In this document: piece after piece, positions 28,954 through 38,677 of the stretch
Position numbering within the stretch: position 1 is the first letter of the stretch
Layout: the number at the start of each line of letters is the position of its first letter
Assembly: GCA_948442695.1 (NCBI GenBank)
Contig: CAOJSF010000001.1
Coordinates: 1 to 64,000, forward strand
DNA from: an uncultured Clostridia bacterium
GTDB taxonomy: Bacteria > Bacillota > Clostridia > Christensenellales > UBA1242
Length of the DNA: 64,000 nt
Direction: 5' to 3'
Notes under the pieces: model-generated
Seen by the model: the letters and a program-made list of their open reading frames with translations, nothing else
The model's database searches: none
Told to the model about the DNA's origin: nothing
Position numbers and translations under genes: made by a program

Positions 28954-29781
28954 ATGAAATATGAAATAGAACAAAATTTAATCAAGGTTTATTGCAAAGA
29001 TGAGTTTAATCCAGAGCATATTTTAGAATGTGGGCAGGTTTTTTGTTTCAAAAAAGATGGTGAGGTTTATAAAGTTTTTCCAGGGAAGGAATATGCTGAA
29101 ATTACTGAAAATGAAAATTATTATGAAATAAAAACAAAAAATCCACATTTTTTTGTTAAATTCTTTGATTTAGATAGTGATTATACGCAAATTAAATACA
29201 ATCTTGCAAAATATAAAATTTTGGAAAAGCCTATAAAGTTTGGCTATGGCATCAGAATTTTAAATCAAGATTTATTTGAAACTATGATTTCTTTTATTAT
29301 TTCTGCAAATAATAATATAAAGCGAATAAAACTTATTTTAAACAATATTCGCAAAAATTTGGGTGAAAAAGTAGAGGATGAAATTTATTCTTTCCCTAGT
29401 TTTGAAAAACTTTTAAATTGTGATGAACAGTTTTTTAAAGAGATGGGAGCGGGATATCGTGCAAGTTATCTTTATAAAGTTTTGCGACAAATTACTCCTG
29501 AAAAACTTGAAGATTTGAAGAAATTGCCTTTAGACGATCTTAGGTCAGAACTTATTTCGCTTTCAGGGATAGGTCCAAAAGTTGCGGATTGTTTGCTTTT
29601 GTTTGGTTATCATAAGGGCAGGGTTTTCCCTGTTGATACATGGATTGCTCAGATGTATAACTTTTATTATTCTCCGCTTATCAATAGAGAGCAGATAAGA
29701 AAGAATCTGGTTGACCAGTTTGGTGATTTGTCAGGTTTTGCTCAGCAATATCTGTTTTATTATCAGCGCTCATCAAATTAA
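28954..29781 (+). CDS. ogg: OGG1-type 8-oxoguanine DNA glycosylase/AP lyase
   Basis: 275 residues. The N-terminal OGG domain is marked by FNPEHILECGQVFCFKK, the helix-hairpin-helix by LSGIGPKVADCLLLF (catalytic Lys in GPKVADC, about 210) and the GPD loop by VFPVDTWIAQM (catalytic Asp). KVADC and PVDTW are closer to OGG1 than to Nth or AlkA. It excises 8-oxoG opposite C and nicks the strand by beta-elimination. No Fe-S Cys cluster is present, as expected for OGG. The promoter position implies a leaderless mRNA starting at ATG 28954. Confidence 0.88.
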   Translation: MKYEIEQNLIKVYCKDEFNPEHILECGQVFCFKKDGEVYKVFPGKEYAEITENENYYEIKTKNPHFFVKFFDLDSDYTQIKYNLAKYKILEKPIKFGYGIRILNQDLFETMISFIISANNNIKRIKLILNNIRKNLGEKVEDEIYSFPSFEKLLNCDEQFFKEMGAGYRASYLYKVLRQITPEKLEDLKKLPLDDLRSELISLSGIGPKVADCLLLFGYHKGRVFPVDTWIAQMYNFYYSPLINREQIRKNLVDQFGDLSGFAQQYLFYYQRSSN

Positions 29782-29838
29782 TTATTTAAATTAAATTATT
29801 TTGCTCTCAATAGTATTTACAATTAAAAAAAAGTGTGT

Positions 29839-29844
29839 TATAAT
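29839..29844 (+). promoter_or_regulatory. extended -10 box of the floA operon
   Basis: TGT followed by TATAAT (29839-29844), about 75 nt before floA. No clear -35. Confidence 0.5.
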
Positions 29845-29917
29845 TATTTAAGAAAATTATGATTGATTCAATTTAAATAATTTGTTTAAATTGTTTTTAT
29901 CAGAAAGGAGGCTTTTG

Positions 29918-30958
29918 ATGTCTTGTTCAACTTTATTACAATTTGGGACTACTGAAATAGTTCTTGTATCAGTTTTTGGGGCTTTACTTTTGGGATTTAT
30001 TATTTACCTATGTTTTGTGCCACTAAAAAATTATTTTACTGCATTATTTTCAGGTGCTTATATTCCAACTTTTAGGCTGATAAGTATAAAAAATCGCAAA
30101 CTTGTTGTAGCGAATATAGTAAATAGTTATGTAATGGCAAAAAAGTCTAAACTTGAAATTTCTCTTAAAGAAATTGAAAGTTTGTCTCTTTCTGGCGGTG
30201 ATGTGGTTGCGGTGATTACATCTCTCAACCTTGCAAAGAATTCAGGTATTAATTTGAGTTTTGAACTTGCTAGTGCAATTGAACTTGCCTCTCAAGAAGT
30301 GTTGCAGAAGGTTCAAGACAGCATAACATCACAAGTTGTTACTATAGATAATATTCGTGCTTTTACCCAAAATGAAGTTGAAATAATTGCAAGTGCAAAG
30401 ATTTCAATTAAATTAAATCTTGATAAATTTGTTAATGGACTAGGTCTTGATGATTTAAAAAGCATAATCAACTCATGGATTTTGGAAAACATTTCAAAGA
30501 CAAAAGACCACAAAGATATTATGAGAGAGCCAAATAAAGCGCTGTTATCAAATTTAGATTTACGTGTTGTGACACAAAAGTCAATGTTTAATGTCCTTGA
30601 TATCAATATTGTAAGTGTGGAAATGGGACGCAATTTAAACACAGAAAAAGAAGTTCAATCTCTTGAAAAAGAAAAGGCCTATGCAAGCATTGAGGCTGAA
30701 AGACGCAAAAATGCCGAAGAAATCAAAGAAATAAGAATGAGAGCAAAGACCGAAGAAATGAAATCTGCACTACTTGATGCAGAAGCGGACGTTCCTCGTG
30801 CCATTTCTCAGGCAATTAAAGAGGGAAGATTCTCGGTTATGGATTATTACAAACTTATGAATCTTCAAGCCGATACTGCAATGAGAAGGGCTATTATCAA
30901 CAGTAAAGCAAATGATGACGATTACGATGATGACGATGATGAAGGAGATTTCTTCTAA
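29918..30958 (+). CDS. floA: flotillin-like protein FloA
   Basis: 346 residues. N-terminal hairpin membrane segment (IVLVSVFGALLLGFIIYLCF, about 15-34), then an SPFH-like domain (FRLISIKNRKLVVANIVNSY onward) and an Ala/Glu-rich coiled coil (EKEKAYASIEAERRKNAEEI), ending in an acidic tail. FloA organises membrane microdomains that help secretion, signalling and cell-wall machinery. Start ATG 29918 after AAAGGAGG. It is first in floA-orf-yqfC-yqfD-ybeY-era; its TAA overlaps the next ATG (TAATG). Confidence 0.93.
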   Translation: MSCSTLLQFGTTEIVLVSVFGALLLGFIIYLCFVPLKNYFTALFSGAYIPTFRLISIKNRKLVVANIVNSYVMAKKSKLEISLKEIESLSLSGGDVVAVITSLNLAKNSGINLSFELASAIELASQEVLQKVQDSITSQVVTIDNIRAFTQNEVEIIASAKISIKLNLDKFVNGLGLDDLKSIINSWILENISKTKDHKDIMREPNKALLSNLDLRVVTQKSMFNVLDINIVSVEMGRNLNTEKEVQSLEKEKAYASIEAERRKNAEEIKEIRMRAKTEEMKSALLDAEADVPRAISQAIKEGRFSVMDYYKLMNLQADTAMRRAIINSKANDDDYDDDDDEGDFF

Positions 30959-31569
30959 TGAATTTTAAAATTTTAATCATTATCGGGGCAGTTGTTGTTG
31001 TGCTTATTGTCGCACTAATTATTTTTCTTTCTATATCAAATAAGCGTAAATCAAAACAACTTCAAGACAACTTAAAAAAGTATAAGCAGGAAACTAAGGA
31101 TAAAGAAAATACATCAATAACACTTTCAACAGATGAAGTTGGGCAAAACTTATCAGAAGATGAACTTTTGAGTGATGATTTTCTGGAAACACCAAAAGAG
31201 GAAGAAAAAGAAAATGAATTTGAAGATTTCGACTTCAATTTTGATGACTTTCTTCCAAAAAACTTTGGGAAAGAACCTAATTTCAACAATGATAGAGATA
31301 GACTGAGAGAGCCAGATAGGTTTAGAAATGATAGAAGACCTAGGGGATTTGAAGAACGCGATTTTCGAAGAGGAAGACCTGATAGATTTAGAAAAGAAAG
31401 AAATCGCAATGATAGAGACGATGACTTTGAACAGTTTTTAAATGAGCACTCTTTCACAAGAAAGGTCTTAGATAAATCATTAATTTCTCAGATACAAAAA
31501 TTGCCTCCAGAAATCAAAGCAGTGATAATGAGCAATGTCTTTGATAAATTTAATGACGATAATAAATAA
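30958..31569 (+). CDS. single-pass membrane protein with charged disordered tail
   Basis: 203 residues. One N-terminal helix (ILIIIGAVVVVLIVALIIFLSI, about 4-26) followed by a soluble, low-complexity region: acidic (EDFDFNFDDFLP), then Arg/Asp-rich repeats (RFRNDRRPRGFEERDFRRGR). The last 45 residues look folded (KVLDKSLISQIQKLPPEIKA). In Bacillus the gene after floA is the small yqfB; this one occupies the same slot but is longer and I see no clear homology. Translation is coupled to floA by TAATG. Possibly a FloA partner at the membrane. Confidence 0.75.
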   Translation: MNFKILIIIGAVVVVLIVALIIFLSISNKRKSKQLQDNLKKYKQETKDKENTSITLSTDEVGQNLSEDELLSDDFLETPKEEEKENEFEDFDFNFDDFLPKNFGKEPNFNNDRDRLREPDRFRNDRRPRGFEERDFRRGRPDRFRKERNRNDRDDDFEQFLNEHSFTRKVLDKSLISQIQKLPPEIKAVIMSNVFDKFNDDNK

Positions 31570-31664
31570 ATATGGTTTATTGTTGAATTAATCAAATTTA
31601 ACATATTTTTAAATTTAATATTTTGTTATAAACACGCATAAACATATTGAAATGGAGGTTGTGC

Positions 31665-31922
31665 GTGTTTAATTTTTTTGACGAACTTAAAAAGAAGTCG
31701 ACAAATTCTGAATTGCTTTCAAATTTTAATGTAGTCAATATGTCAGGTAGGCTTATGTATGTTGAGGGACATCAAGGTTTGACTGTATTATCGACCCAGA
31801 TGATTGCATTTAAAGTTAAGAAGGGGCGTTTTGTTGTTGAGGGCGAAGAATTAAAACTTTCCGAACTTACCGAAAATACTATGATTATTCAGGGAAAAAT
31901 AGTCAAAGCGGAGTTGTTTTAA
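31665..31922 (+). CDS. yqfC: YabP/YqfC-family sporulation protein
   Basis: 85 residues starting at GTG 31665, 6 nt after GGAGG; the upstream in-frame TTG lies before the ribosome site. The pattern 'NVVNMSGRLMYVEGHQGLTV' and 'GEELKLSELTENTMIIQGKI' matches the YabP/YqfC family, beta-rich proteins linked to the forespore/spore coat programme (in Bacillus under sigma-E). Overlaps yqfD by TAATG. Its presence hints that the organism or its ancestor forms endospores. Confidence 0.82.
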   Translation: MFNFFDELKKKSTNSELLSNFNVVNMSGRLMYVEGHQGLTVLSTQMIAFKVKKGRFVVEGEELKLSELTENTMIIQGKIVKAELF

Positions 31923-33043
31923 TGTATAAAAAGGGCAAAACCCATGTTCAAGTCAAGGGGCTTAATCAAGAACGCACAATCAATAATATTGTCAAAAAAA
32001 TAAAAATATATAATTATAATCGGCTAGAACATAATCTCTGTGAATTTGAAGTGGATTATAAAAATCATAAGTTGCTCTGTAAAATGCTAAGTGACGCAGG
32101 ACTTGAAGTGACTGCACTATCTCATTTTGGTTTGCATTCAAACTTTAAAAAACTTGCATATAGTTATGGAATTGTGGTTGCACTCGTATTTTGTAGTATT
32201 TTTTATTGTTTGCAATATGCTTTTGTGCTGAAAATCAATGTTTTTGGACTTGATAAAAAAACTTCAAATGAAATTGTCAATTTTGTTGATAAAAATCTTA
32301 ATAGCAGATTGAAAAATTCAATAGACACAAAAAAAATTGAAGTCAAAGTTAAAGATAGTTTTGAAGAAGTCAGTTCTATAAGTGTCGCCATTGTTGGGCA
32401 AAGTCTGATAATAAACATAAATGAAGCAGTTTTGCCTGATGAAATGAAAGAGGGAGAGCCTATTATAAGTCAGTATGATGGGATTATCACTGATATAAAC
32501 CTTGTGCAAGGGACTTTGCTTGTTGATGTAGGCGATATAGTTCAAAAGGGCGATATTCTTGTCGAACCTTACATTATTGACGCTGAGGGAGAAAAGAGGG
32601 TTGTTACGCCTAAAGCAGAAATTTATGCGGATATTTGGTTTAGCGGAATTGAAAATCATTATAATCATTATTTCTTGACAGAGCGGACAGGAAGGAAGAA
32701 GACTAAAAGTGAAATATATATCGGCAATTTACTTCTATATTCAAATGCTTCAAGTCAGCCATATACTGAGTTTGAAATCGAAGAAAGCAAGGTCTGCATG
32801 ACTAAAAATAATATTTTGCCTTTGTATAGAAAGATGATAACATATTATGAAACTTCAACAAAAGAAATAGAGGAAGATTTTTTTGATGTTAAAGAACAAA
32901 TAATTGAAAAAGCACGCAAAAAAGTCTTGATTTTTTTGCATAAAAATGAGATAATTAAAGAAGAAAATTACACAATAAGAGAAGAAGATGGTTTTCATCA
33001 GGTAGAAGTTGTGATGACTGTCAATAGAAACATAGGAGGATAA
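31922..33043 (+). CDS. yqfD: sporulation protein YqfD
   Basis: 373 residues. N-terminal soluble domain that begins with 'VKKIKIYNYNRLEHNLCEFE', a transmembrane segment (YGIVVALVFCSIFYCLQYAF, about 82-101) and a large extracytoplasmic part with conserved 'GEPIISQYDGIITDINLVQG' and 'GDIVQKGDILVEPYI', as in YqfD. The order yqfC-yqfD is that of Bacillus. The role in sporulation is known genetically but not biochemically. Start overlaps the yqfC stop. Confidence 0.85.
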   Translation: MYKKGKTHVQVKGLNQERTINNIVKKIKIYNYNRLEHNLCEFEVDYKNHKLLCKMLSDAGLEVTALSHFGLHSNFKKLAYSYGIVVALVFCSIFYCLQYAFVLKINVFGLDKKTSNEIVNFVDKNLNSRLKNSIDTKKIEVKVKDSFEEVSSISVAIVGQSLIININEAVLPDEMKEGEPIISQYDGIITDINLVQGTLLVDVGDIVQKGDILVEPYIIDAEGEKRVVTPKAEIYADIWFSGIENHYNHYFLTERTGRKKTKSEIYIGNLLLYSNASSQPYTEFEIEESKVCMTKNNILPLYRKMITYYETSTKEIEEDFFDVKEQIIEKARKKVLIFLHKNEIIKEENYTIREEDGFHQVEVVMTVNRNIGG

Positions 33044-33517
33044 ATGGACATAAATTTCGAGGGCGTGGGGCATAAGTATAGAAAACTTATTAAAGAGATA
33101 TATCAAAAGGCGCTTGAAGTGACTGGAAATAATATTGAAAATACATGGGTTACTATTTCTTTTGTCAAAAAAGAACGCATACAAGAACTTAACAACCTAT
33201 ATCGAAAGGTAGATAAAGCCACCGATGTTTTATCTTTCCCTATGCTTGACATCGTTTTTCCGCAAACACTAAATGATTTTAAGAATGAATATTCACCAGA
33301 TGGCTCACTATATATAGGAGATGTGGTTATTTGTCCAAAGATTGCAAAGGTTCAAGCAAAGACTTATAAGCATAGTAAGAAACGTGAAATAGGATTTTTA
33401 GCACTTCATGGACTTTTGCATATTTTAGGATATGACCATATAGAGGCTGAGGATGAAAAGATTATGATGGAAGCAAGTTCAAAAATTTTAGAGTCTTTGG
33501 GTCTTAAGAGAGGTTAG
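33044..33517 (+). CDS. ybeY: endoribonuclease YbeY (rRNA maturation)
   Basis: 157 residues. Zinc-binding signature HGLLHILGYDH (His-x3-His-x5-His) near the C-terminus and 'VDKATDVLSFPMLD' upstream are diagnostic. YbeY acts in 16S rRNA 3' end processing and ribosome quality control, and partners with Era. Begins directly after the yqfD stop, with AGGAGG overlapping the end of yqfD. Bacillus has phoH and yqfF between yqfD and ybeY; both are missing here. Ends TAG. Confidence 0.96.
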   Translation: MDINFEGVGHKYRKLIKEIYQKALEVTGNNIENTWVTISFVKKERIQELNNLYRKVDKATDVLSFPMLDIVFPQTLNDFKNEYSPDGSLYIGDVVICPKIAKVQAKTYKHSKKREIGFLALHGLLHILGYDHIEAEDEKIMMEASSKILESLGLKRG

Positions 33518-33518
33518 T

Positions 33519-34355
33519 ATGTTTTATTCAGGATATGTTGCTCTTGTAGGAAAACCAAATGCAGGGAAAAGTAGTTTGGTCAATGCTTTAGTTGGTGAAA
33601 AAGTGGCTATCATTTCAAGAAAACCTCAGACAACTAGAGATAATATTTTGGGAATTTACAATAGAGAAGATTGTCAAATCGTTTTTGTCGATACACCAGG
33701 AGTTCATCATAGTAAAAATTCTCTTGATAAGTCTATGATGAAAAATGTGCGATCTGCTATTGCAGGTGTTGACCTTGTTTTATATCTTATTGATGGCACA
33801 ACTATGCCAGATGAAGAAGAGGTTGATTATATTCAACATCTATCTTGTGAGAAAATGATTGTAAGAACTAAAATTGATTTAAAAGGTCAGAAACCATTTG
33901 AAAGTGATCTTGAAGTATCTTCAAAAACAGGTGAAAATCTTGATTTGATTATTGATAAAATCAAAGGATACCTCAGTGAACATGAAAAACCTTTTTATAT
34001 CTATCCACCTGATTATTACACAGACAAAAGCGTCAAGTTTATAATAGCGGAGGAGATAAGAGAAAATGCACTGAATAATCTTGAAAGAGAGATTCCTCAT
34101 GGTGTTGCAGTTGAAATAATTAGATTTGATGAGCGAGAAGATATTGTTTATATTGATGCGGATATCGTCTGCGAACAAGAAAGTCATAAAGGAATTATCA
34201 TCGGCAAGGGTGGAAGTCTTTTGAAAAAAATAGGAATGAATGTAAGAGGCTTTGCAGAAAATTTGCTTGATAAAAAGGTGATGTTGAAACTTTTTGTTAA
34301 AGTTGAAAAAGACTGGAGAAATAAACCGCAAAAAATAAAAAATCTGGGTTATTAG
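33519..34355 (+). CDS. era: GTPase Era
   Basis: 278 residues, slightly short for Era (about 300). G1 GKPNAGKSS (about 10-18), G2 region PQTTRDNILG, G3 DTPGVHH, G4 RTKID (variant of NKxD) and the C-terminal KH domain (GKGGSLLKKIG). It binds the 3' end of 16S rRNA in late 30S assembly. It directly follows ybeY (1 nt apart). The stop codon lies inside the terminator hairpin. Confidence 0.96.
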   Translation: MFYSGYVALVGKPNAGKSSLVNALVGEKVAIISRKPQTTRDNILGIYNREDCQIVFVDTPGVHHSKNSLDKSMMKNVRSAIAGVDLVLYLIDGTTMPDEEEVDYIQHLSCEKMIVRTKIDLKGQKPFESDLEVSSKTGENLDLIIDKIKGYLSEHEKPFYIYPPDYYTDKSVKFIIAEEIRENALNNLEREIPHGVAVEIIRFDEREDIVYIDADIVCEQESHKGIIIGKGGSLLKKIGMNVRGFAENLLDKKVMLKLFVKVEKDWRNKPQKIKNLGY

Positions 34356-34370
34356 ACCTAGATTTTTTTT
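34337..34370 (+). terminator. intrinsic terminator after era
   Basis: AAAATCTGGG and CCTAGATTTT form the stem, followed by T8; it overlaps the last codons of era. Confidence 0.8.
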
Positions 34371-34630
34371 GTTTGTATATTACTTAAAAATTATTTTAGT
34401 GACCTAAATGATTTTTCTGAAGATTTAATTAAATAATTTAATTCAACTTCAAAATATGCTTAAATGTTGTAAAAAGATTATTTAAAAGTTTTATTTTCTT
34501 TTAAAAAATATATGCAAAAATAATTTAGATATATTTGATAATTAGCATTAATTTACTTAAAATTCATGTATTTTGACATTTATTTTGTTTTTTTTATTAA
34601 AAAAATGGGTTTTTATTTAAATTTTATATT

Positions 34631-35500
34631 TTATTCTATGATTTCAACTTCACATTCTAGATCAATACCAAATCTGTTTTTTACTGCATCTTGACAAATT
34701 ATAATAAGCCTTTTTATGTCGTTGAATGTTGCATTGCTAGTATTTAAAATGAAGTTTGCATGAGTGGAAGAGATTTCTCCACCTCCTATTTTCAGTCCTT
34801 TTAAACCACATTCTTCAATAAGTTTTCCTGCAAAATAGTGTGGGGGATTTTTAAAGACAGAGCCACAACTTAATCCTTTTGGTTGAGAGGCATTCCTTTT
34901 TATAATACAATTTGATAGGGTGTTTTTAATGTTGTAATATTTTTCCTTTCTAAGATTAAACTTTGCTGATAATATCAAACAGTTGCTCAAGTTTGTTTTG
35001 TGATGAGAATATTCAATATTTTCTTTTCTTAATTTAATTATTTTACCATTTACAAAAACTTTGACATATTCAAGATTGTCAAAAACACTTCTTCCAAATG
35101 CAGATGCATTCATTTTGATAGCACCGCCTATGGTGGCAGGAATTCCATTTAATTCTTCAAATCCTGATAAATTATGTTTGTATGTATGTTGAAATACCTT
35201 TGCAAGAGGAGTTGATGCAGATACATATAAATCATTATTTTTGATTTTTATATTCTGCTTCATCTTTTTTGTTGAAATGACATAGAGTTTTGCTTTATCA
35301 CTGATAAGCAAATTGCTTCCATTTCCAACAATTATAAATGGCAATCTATTTTCTTTTAAAAATAGATAGATGTTTTTAAGTTCTCTCTCGTTAAGAGGAT
35401 AAAATGCCCCACAAATATTTCCTTGTGTTTTTATTGTTGTCAGAAAAGATATATTTTCATTTTCGACATAATTTGTATTTAATATTATTTTTTTGTTCAT
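34631..35500 (-). CDS. murB: UDP-N-acetylenolpyruvoylglucosamine reductase MurB
   Basis: 289 residues from ATG 35500. FAD-binding reductase that makes UDP-MurNAc with NADPH. Visible motifs: FIIVGNGSNLLISD (FAD pyrophosphate loop), GIPATIGGAIKMNASAFGRS, LSCGSVFKNP with the catalytic Ser, and ISSTHANFI. Length and the lack of extra insertion fit the type II (Bacillota) enzyme. There is no good ribosome site; an upstream TTG (35509) is a weaker start. Divergent from murC, the next enzyme in the same pathway, with 177 bp between that probably hold both promoters. Confidence 0.94.
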   Translation of the reverse strand: MNKKIILNTNYVENENISFLTTIKTQGNICGAFYPLNERELKNIYLFLKENRLPFIIVGNGSNLLISDKAKLYVISTKKMKQNIKIKNNDLYVSASTPLAKVFQHTYKHNLSGFEELNGIPATIGGAIKMNASAFGRSVFDNLEYVKVFVNGKIIKLRKENIEYSHHKTNLSNCLILSAKFNLRKEKYYNIKNTLSNCIIKRNASQPKGLSCGSVFKNPPHYFAGKLIEECGLKGLKIGGGEISSTHANFILNTSNATFNDIKRLIIICQDAVKNRFGIDLECEVEIIE

Positions 35501-35677
35501 ATAAAACAACTTATGATGTGGAAGAGGAAATTGTTATGATTATTTTAAACTTTAAAATTGTAAATAAAAATCAGTGTTCTCTTTTGCAAATTTAATTTAT
35601 TTTGTAAATCAATAAAATAAAAAAGTGAAGAATAAAACATAGTAAAACATTTAAGAAAATTTTTCATATATAATATT

Positions 35678-37039
35678 ATGCTGAGTAATCTTAAATCATT
35701 TTATATCATAGGAATAGGCGGAATAAGTATGTCCGCAATAGCACAAATTTTAAAAAATCAGGGCTATGAAATTTATGGGGCTGATGCGGTCAAGTCAGAA
35801 ATGACAGATTTTCTTAAATCAAAAAATATTGAGGTTTTAATAGGCAATGCGCCAAATTTTGTTGAAAAGTGTGATGCTGTTATAAAAACTGGTGCAATAA
35901 GTGAAGACAACTCTGATTTGGTTCTTGCCAGAAAACTTAACAAGCCTATTTTTTCTAGAGCGGAAATTTTAAGAGAAATCACAAAAAACTATAATCTTAT
36001 TTCAGTCGCTGGCACTCATGGAAAAACTACTACAACAGGCATGATTGCATCAATTTTGCTTCATGCTGGAATAGACCCAACCATTCACATAGGTGGAATC
36101 TTAAATAATATAAATTCAAATTTATATATAGGGAAAAGTAATGTTTTTGTCACAGAGGCTTGTGAGTACAAGGATAGTTTTCTTTATTTAAACAGCAATA
36201 CTTCATTGATTTTAAATATTCAAGAGGATCATCTGGATTATTTTGAAAATTTGGATAAAATTTTTGTTTCCTTTAATAAGTTTATAGAAAACACCTCAAA
36301 AGACGGAAACATAATATATAATTTTGATGATTATGACAATCGTTTAATTTTGCCAGAGAATGCTATTTCTTTTGGAATTAAAGATGGCTCTATTGTTCAG
36401 GCAAAGAATATAGAAGAATATGAAAATGGAAAATATAGTTTTGATTTATTTTTTAAAGGTGAATTTCAGCAAAGGATTGATTTGCCATGCTTAGGCAAAC
36501 ATAATATTTACAACGCCTTAGCAAGTTCTGCCTGTGCTTTGTCAATGGAAATAGATTCAATCAAAATAAAAGAGGGGATTGCCAAATTTAAAGGTATCAA
36601 AAGAAGAAACGAAATAATTTATGACAATGGTCGTAATTTGATAATTCATGACTATGCTCATCATCCATCTGAAATTAAGGCTTCTATCAAGGCTTTAAGA
36701 GAAGTTTGCAAAAGTGGAAAACTTATAGTAATTTTTCAGCCACATACATTTACTAGGACAAAGGCGTTGTTTGATGAATTTTTGACCTGCTTTAATGAGT
36801 GTGATGAGGTTTGGTTTTTGCCTATTTATCCGGCAAGAGAAAAACCTATTGAGGGGATAACTTCAGAGTTTTTATCGCTAAAAATCAATGAAAATGGTAA
36901 AAAAAGTCAATATTTTTGTGATTTTGAGTCTTGTAAGCAGGAAATATTAAATAATATGGATTCAACTGATGTCTTTGCCATTCTGGGAGCGGGCGATATT
37001 GAATTGCTTGCATATAGTTTTAAAGAACTTGTTTTTTAA
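35678..37039 (+). CDS. murC: UDP-N-acetylmuramate--L-alanine ligase MurC
   Basis: 453 residues, normal length. Adds L-Ala to UDP-MurNAc. Motifs: YIIGIGGISMSAIAQIL (UDP-binding N-terminal domain), GTHGKTTTTG (ATP loop, about 112), EACEYKDSFL, NIQEDHLDYF, and DYAHHPSEI with FQPHTFTRTK in the C-terminal domain. No ribosome site: a TATAAT at 35669-35674 sits just 3 nt before the ATG, so either the mRNA is leaderless from a slightly upstream -10 or initiation is unusual. Confidence 0.96.
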   Translation: MLSNLKSFYIIGIGGISMSAIAQILKNQGYEIYGADAVKSEMTDFLKSKNIEVLIGNAPNFVEKCDAVIKTGAISEDNSDLVLARKLNKPIFSRAEILREITKNYNLISVAGTHGKTTTTGMIASILLHAGIDPTIHIGGILNNINSNLYIGKSNVFVTEACEYKDSFLYLNSNTSLILNIQEDHLDYFENLDKIFVSFNKFIENTSKDGNIIYNFDDYDNRLILPENAISFGIKDGSIVQAKNIEEYENGKYSFDLFFKGEFQQRIDLPCLGKHNIYNALASSACALSMEIDSIKIKEGIAKFKGIKRRNEIIYDNGRNLIIHDYAHHPSEIKASIKALREVCKSGKLIVIFQPHTFTRTKALFDEFLTCFNECDEVWFLPIYPAREKPIEGITSEFLSLKINENGKKSQYFCDFESCKQEILNNMDSTDVFAILGAGDIELLAYSFKELVF

Positions 37040-37313
37040 GACGATTTTAGGGATAAAGATTTTAATAAATTTGTTAATATTTTTGAAAGAAGAAAGTTTA
37101 TAACAAGTAATTTTTGTGTTATAAATTTTTTTTATCTTATCAAAAAACTAGTCAAGCATACTAAAAAATTATAAATTAAAGTATAATTTGTAATGTGATT
37201 GAAAAACTTTATTTATTTAATTAAATAAAAATTTAAAAAATAGAACAAAGTTTAGAGTTTGCGTGCGCTAATAGATATGAAATTTATTTTTTTGTGTTAT
37301 AATTTATATATAC

Positions 37314-37634
37314 ATGGAGGAAATGCTGGATATTTCAAAAATGATAAAAAAGATAAGATTAGATAATCACATTACACAGGAAGAACTTGCAAAAAAATTT
37401 TTCGTCACACCAAAGACTATCAGTAATTATGAAAACGGGAAGCGTATGTCTGACCTTGATTTTATTTTAAACTTTTGCAAGATTTTTAATATCTCATTTG
37501 ATTATTTCATGAATAATAAGGACATTCAGGAAAGTAAGAGTGAAGATTTGATATTGTCTGAAAAAAATGGAAAACTTGCAATTTATGATAAAAAGCAAAG
37601 TGTATATCTCACGCCACATATTTATAACGAATAA
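37314..37634 (+). CDS. XRE-family HTH regulator
   Basis: About 106 residues. The N-terminal 60 form a Cro/CI-type helix-turn-helix: 'MIKKIRLDNHITQEELAKKF' and 'FVTPKTISNYENGKRMSDLD'. The C-terminal part is short and unknown. An extended -10 TGT-TATAAT (37298-37303) lies 10 nt before ATG 37314, whose own codons contain GGAGG, so initiation may be at 37314 or at the ATG at 37323. It stands in front of a tract of decayed genes and may once have controlled them. Confidence 0.8.
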   Translation: MEEMLDISKMIKKIRLDNHITQEELAKKFFVTPKTISNYENGKRMSDLDFILNFCKIFNISFDYFMNNKDIQESKSEDLILSEKNGKLAIYDKKQSVYLTPHIYNE

Positions 37635-37655
37635 AATTATCTTCGTCAGGAGTGC

Positions 37656-38528
37656 ATGTGGTTTGTAAATGTAGACCTAAAGAAGTAAAAGACTGTAATA
37701 TAGTTTTTATAAATGATGGCAAAACAGAAAAAACTGCTAGTTTGCCTTACATATATTACACCGCTTTAGTTGACAACTGGGGACATATAAGAGAATTTGA
37801 AAACATAATGTTTGGTGCGGGATTTAGGGCTGAAGCATTTAATAGATATAAGACGTGCATTGCAACTGATAAAAAGACAAATATGTTGTTTATATCTGAC
37901 AGCAATGGAAATATGTTGACGCAAAGAATTTATAAATATACATCCTATTGATTTCATAAATGATATTGGGTTATATACGGCTTTTGATAAGATTTGAAAA
38001 GAAGATGAAGAACCTTTAGAAGGAATGGTGACGAATAAAAATAAAGATATATTATTCTATGATGGGACAAACACAGGTCTAAAATTAACAGAAGAAATGT
38101 TTTTGGAAGGTTTAGATATTTATAATTATGAAGAAGAGTTGGGTAATTTACTAGAGAAATATGGACCAAATGTTTTAGGATGTTTTTTATTCTCGTGTAA
38201 TTCATTCTCAGTTTATCTGATTCCATACTTTGTTGAGAGGTGTTTTAGGTATGCTGAAAAATTTAATAGCAAAGAAGAAATTATAGATGTTGCAAATTAC
38301 ATCTTAAATTTACTGCAACATAAGGCAGAGACTAATCATCTTTATAATTATAAAACATTTGAAGAATATAAATATACTCGTGATCAATTATATTTCCCTG
38401 ATAAAAGTGCATTTGGTGAAAATTTTAGTTTTATAGATTATGATTTGTTTTTTGATAAGTTTATAAAATTTTATGAAAAGTTGAATATATATATAAAAAA
38501 ACACCTAATTATTCAACAGAGAAAATAA
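37656..38528 (+). pseudogene. frameshifted unknown gene
   Basis: An AGGAG site precedes ATG 37656 (MWFVNVDLK), but the frame breaks after about 10 codons. Coding-like sequence continues in a second frame to 37951 (KEVKDCNIVFINDGKTEK...), then in a third (HPIDFINDIGLYTAFDKI) with an in-frame TGA at 37995, and on to 38528 (EEPLEGMVTNKNKDILFYDG...). Read together it would be a soluble protein of about 290 residues of no known family. At least two frameshifts and one stop make it a likely pseudogene; the TGA could in principle be read as Trp, but not the shifts. Confidence 0.6.
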
Positions 38529-38677
38529 AAGATAAATAATTTAAAACTTGAATTTATAATATTCTAATAAAAAATAAAAATTTAAAGTTTGAAAAAGATA
38601 AAGATGAAAGTTGCGAAATTGACTGAATTTGAGTTTGCTAAGTTTGAAAAATTTGATATAATAAAAAATGGAGAATT

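Noticed and set aside
31062-31457. Ser/Leu-rich minus-strand frame in the floA operon
   Set aside because: It is the mirror of the charged Arg/Asp-rich tail on the plus strand, without a ribosome site.
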